From Flavobacterium sp. (GTDB taxonomy: Bacteria; Bacteroidota; Bacteroidia; Flavobacteriales; Flavobacteriaceae): a DNA stretch of 64,000 nucleotides. Numbering within the stretch: position 1 is the first letter of the stretch; each line of letters opens with the position of its first letter. Below, piece after piece: positions 62,344-64,000 of this stretch. The notes under the pieces are model-generated. The model was not told the origin of the DNA. It ran no database searches and was given only the letters and a program-made list of their open reading frames with translations. The stretch spans positions 62,001 to 126,000 of the forward strand of contig JAIPAM010000002.1 of NCBI GenBank assembly GCA_021740105.1, written 5' to 3'. The translations under genes and the position numbers were made by a program.

Positions 62344-63510
62344 ATGAATGAGATTTTAATAAAAGACACCACTGATTTTTTTAAAGATAAATTTGGAAAC
62401 TTACCCGATAAAATTGTTCTTTCACCGGGAAGAATTAATATTATTGGTGAACACATTGATTATAATGATGGTTATGTTTTACCTGCAGCAATTAATAAAA
62501 TAGTTTGTTTTGCATTTGAAAAAAACAATTCAAATACCGCAAAAATTCGTGCGATTGATCTGAATGAGTCAGTAGACATTGACGTTACAAAAGAAGAAAT
62601 AGTAAGCGAGGTCGTTTGGACTAATTATTTACGGGGTGTTTTATTTCAATTAAAATTAAAAGGACACAAAATAGGCGGTTTTAACTGCGCCTTTAGTAGT
62701 AATATTCCAATTGGTTCTGGTTTGTCTTCTTCGGCAGCCTTAGAATGTGGGTTTTTATTTGGGATAAATGAAATGTTTAATTTGGATATAAAACCAATCG
62801 AAATGGCTTTAATGGGACAAAGTGCAGAGCACTGGGTTGGAATAAATTGTGGCATCATGGACCAGTTTTCTAGTATAATGGGATTGGAAAACAAAGTGAT
62901 AAAAATTGATTGTCGTACTTTGGATTATACCTACCATGATGCAGATTTTGCCAATTATTCTTTACTGTTATTTGATAGCAACTTGCAACATTCCTTATTT
63001 ACATCCGAATATAATAATAGACGAATAGAATGTGACGAAGGATTAAGTATTATTAATGAAAATTATCCTGAAATTAATAGCTTTAGAGATTGTAATGAAG
63101 AAATATTAATTGGTTTAAAATCAAAAATGACGGACAATGTATTTAGAAGAAGTTTATATGCCGTAAAAGAAATAAAACGGGTCATTCAAGCTTGTACTGC
63201 GCTCGACAAAGGAGATATTGAAACGTTAGGTAAATTAATGTTTGAAACCCATAAAGGGTTGTCTGAAGATTATGAAGTAAGCTGCGCAGAATTAGACTAT
63301 CTGGTAGATTTGGCAAAAGCCGAAGAGGATGTAATTGGATCCCGATTAATGGGAGGTGGATTTGGAGGTTGCACGATCAATTTGGTAAAAAAGGGAAGTG
63401 AAAGTAAAATAAAAGAGAAGTTTACCAAATTATATGCTGAACATTTCAAAATAGATTTAATAACTTATGATGTGAAAGTTTCTAACGGCACATCACTATA
63501 TAAAAACTAA
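62344..63510 (+). CDS. galK: Galactokinase
   Basis: A 388-residue GHMP kinase. PGRINIIGEHIDYNDGYVLP is the galactokinase signature, IPIGSGLSSSAALECG the ATP-binding GHMP motif, and GSRLMGGGFGGCTINLV the C-terminal GHMP motif. NCGIMDQFSSIMG carries the catalytic Asp. It phosphorylates galactose to galactose 1-phosphate in the Leloir pathway. galT begins seven bases after its stop codon. Confidence 0.95.
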   Translation: MNEILIKDTTDFFKDKFGNLPDKIVLSPGRINIIGEHIDYNDGYVLPAAINKIVCFAFEKNNSNTAKIRAIDLNESVDIDVTKEEIVSEVVWTNYLRGVLFQLKLKGHKIGGFNCAFSSNIPIGSGLSSSAALECGFLFGINEMFNLDIKPIEMALMGQSAEHWVGINCGIMDQFSSIMGLENKVIKIDCRTLDYTYHDADFANYSLLLFDSNLQHSLFTSEYNNRRIECDEGLSIINENYPEINSFRDCNEEILIGLKSKMTDNVFRRSLYAVKEIKRVIQACTALDKGDIETLGKLMFETHKGLSEDYEVSCAELDYLVDLAKAEEDVIGSRLMGGGFGGCTINLVKKGSESKIKEKFTKLYAEHFKIDLITYDVKVSNGTSLYKN

Positions 63511-63516
63511 TTCATA

Positions 63517-64000
63517 ATGAAAAAATTTGAAATCTCCGAAGATCCGCACCGACGATTTAATCCTCTCATAAACGAATGGGTTTTGGTTTCTCCACACAGA
63601 GCAAAACGTCCTTGGCAAGGTCAAAAAGAAACTTTAGCAAATGATAAAAGACCAGAATATGATTCAACTTGCTATTTATGTCCAGGGAATGTTAGGGCTA
63701 ATGGAGAAGAAAATCTAAAATATATGAGTTCATTTGTTTTTGAAAATGATTTTGCAGCTTTAAAAAAAGAAGAAATTGAGTTTGAAGAAACTACGGATGC
63801 TACTTTCTTCAAAGTAAAACCAGAAAGAGGAATTTCAAGAGTGGTTTGTTTTTCACCAAAACACAATATCACTTTGCCAGAAATGGATTTGTCAACTATA
63901 GAAGAAATTATTCGAACTTGGCAACGGGAATATACGGATTTGGGAGATGTTGATTATATCAATTATGTTCAAATTTTTGAAAATAAAGGAAGTGTTATGG
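63517..64000 (+). CDS. galT: Galactose-1-phosphate uridylyltransferase (partial, truncated by window end)
   Basis: Opens MKKFEISEDPHRRFNPLINE, then WVLVSPHRAKRPWQGQKET, the standard GalT start. It continues CYLCPGNVRANGE, which carries the CxxC zinc pair, and reaches about residue 161 at the right edge. The catalytic HPH motif lies beyond the window. The gene is absent from the supplied ORF track because it has no stop here. It exchanges UMP between UDP-glucose and galactose 1-phosphate, completing galM-galK-galT. Confidence 0.93.
   Translation, partial: MKKFEISEDPHRRFNPLINEWVLVSPHRAKRPWQGQKETLANDKRPEYDSTCYLCPGNVRANGEENLKYMSSFVFENDFAALKKEEIEFEETTDATFFKVKPERGISRVVCFSPKHNITLPEMDLSTIEEIIRTWQREYTDLGDVDYINYVQIFENKGSVM

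Overview
The window looks like chromosome from a member of the Flavobacteriaceae, most likely Flavobacterium or a close relative. The DNA is very AT-rich. Several secreted proteins end in a type IX secretion (T9SS) type A sorting domain, and the T9SS regulator PorX is encoded here. lpxC and fabZ are fused, and two promoters match the Bacteroidetes pattern (TTG, then TAnnTTTG about 20 bp later). No phage, insertion sequence, CRISPR array or rRNA was seen.

Layout. 0-7.8 kb: mixed housekeeping genes (acyl-CoA thioesterase, ferritin-like/VIT1 iron transporter, LTA-synthase-like sulfatase, VWA membrane protein, fabG). 8.0-16.4 kb: one tightly packed operon with an ECF sigma factor, a small membrane protein (probable anti-sigma factor), a Spy/CpxP-like proline-rich protein, an MbnP/MbnH pair (copper protein plus MauG-type di-haem enzyme), a T9SS-exported multicopper oxidase, a thioredoxin-fold protein and two tandem T9SS-exported YHYH proteins. 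It closes with a strong terminator. This is my best candidate for a poorly described system; I infer copper or metal redox handling at the cell surface. 16.4-24.5 kb: sucD and the lipid A block (second lpxD-like gene, efp, lpxA, lpxC-fabZ, lpxD), then an HD phosphohydrolase. 24.6-30.6 kb: M13 peptidase, porX-tsaE-ald, a DUF4258 gene and tRNA-Val(TAC).

30.8-33.3 kb is an envelope-stress style cluster (YtxH, Lmo0937-type small membrane protein, lipoproteins, beta-barrel) in which three of six genes are broken by a frameshift or a stop. Two more genes, an NTF2-like gene at 18 kb and a DUF2071 gene at 45 kb, are broken in the same way. Either these genes are decaying or the assembly has point errors; raw reads would settle it. 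33.5-41.5 kb: an AraC regulator divergent from a PhyH oxygenase, sugar isomerase, sugar porter, GH92 and GH127-like operon with no SusC/SusD pair. 41.5-49.0 kb: a light/DNA-damage locus (CRY-DASH, FeS photolyase, DUF2256, flavin reductase, DUF2452) divergent from a TetR-AarF-AlkB operon, with a 15-bp perfect palindrome between them. 49-60 kb: secreted and envelope proteins, including an amino-acid/dicarboxylate symporter, two porins and an M14 carboxypeptidase, plus two proteins sharing an unnamed domain on either side of a lipoprotein esterase. 60.1-64 kb: a GntR regulator divergent from galM-galK-galT, with an operator-like inverted repeat; galT runs off the window.

Two copies of a structured intergenic element (7.8 kb, minus strand; 26.8 kb, plus strand) resemble a small RNA family I recall as common in flavobacteria, probably the Flavo-1 motif. 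Protein families were assigned by reading motifs, without database searches.
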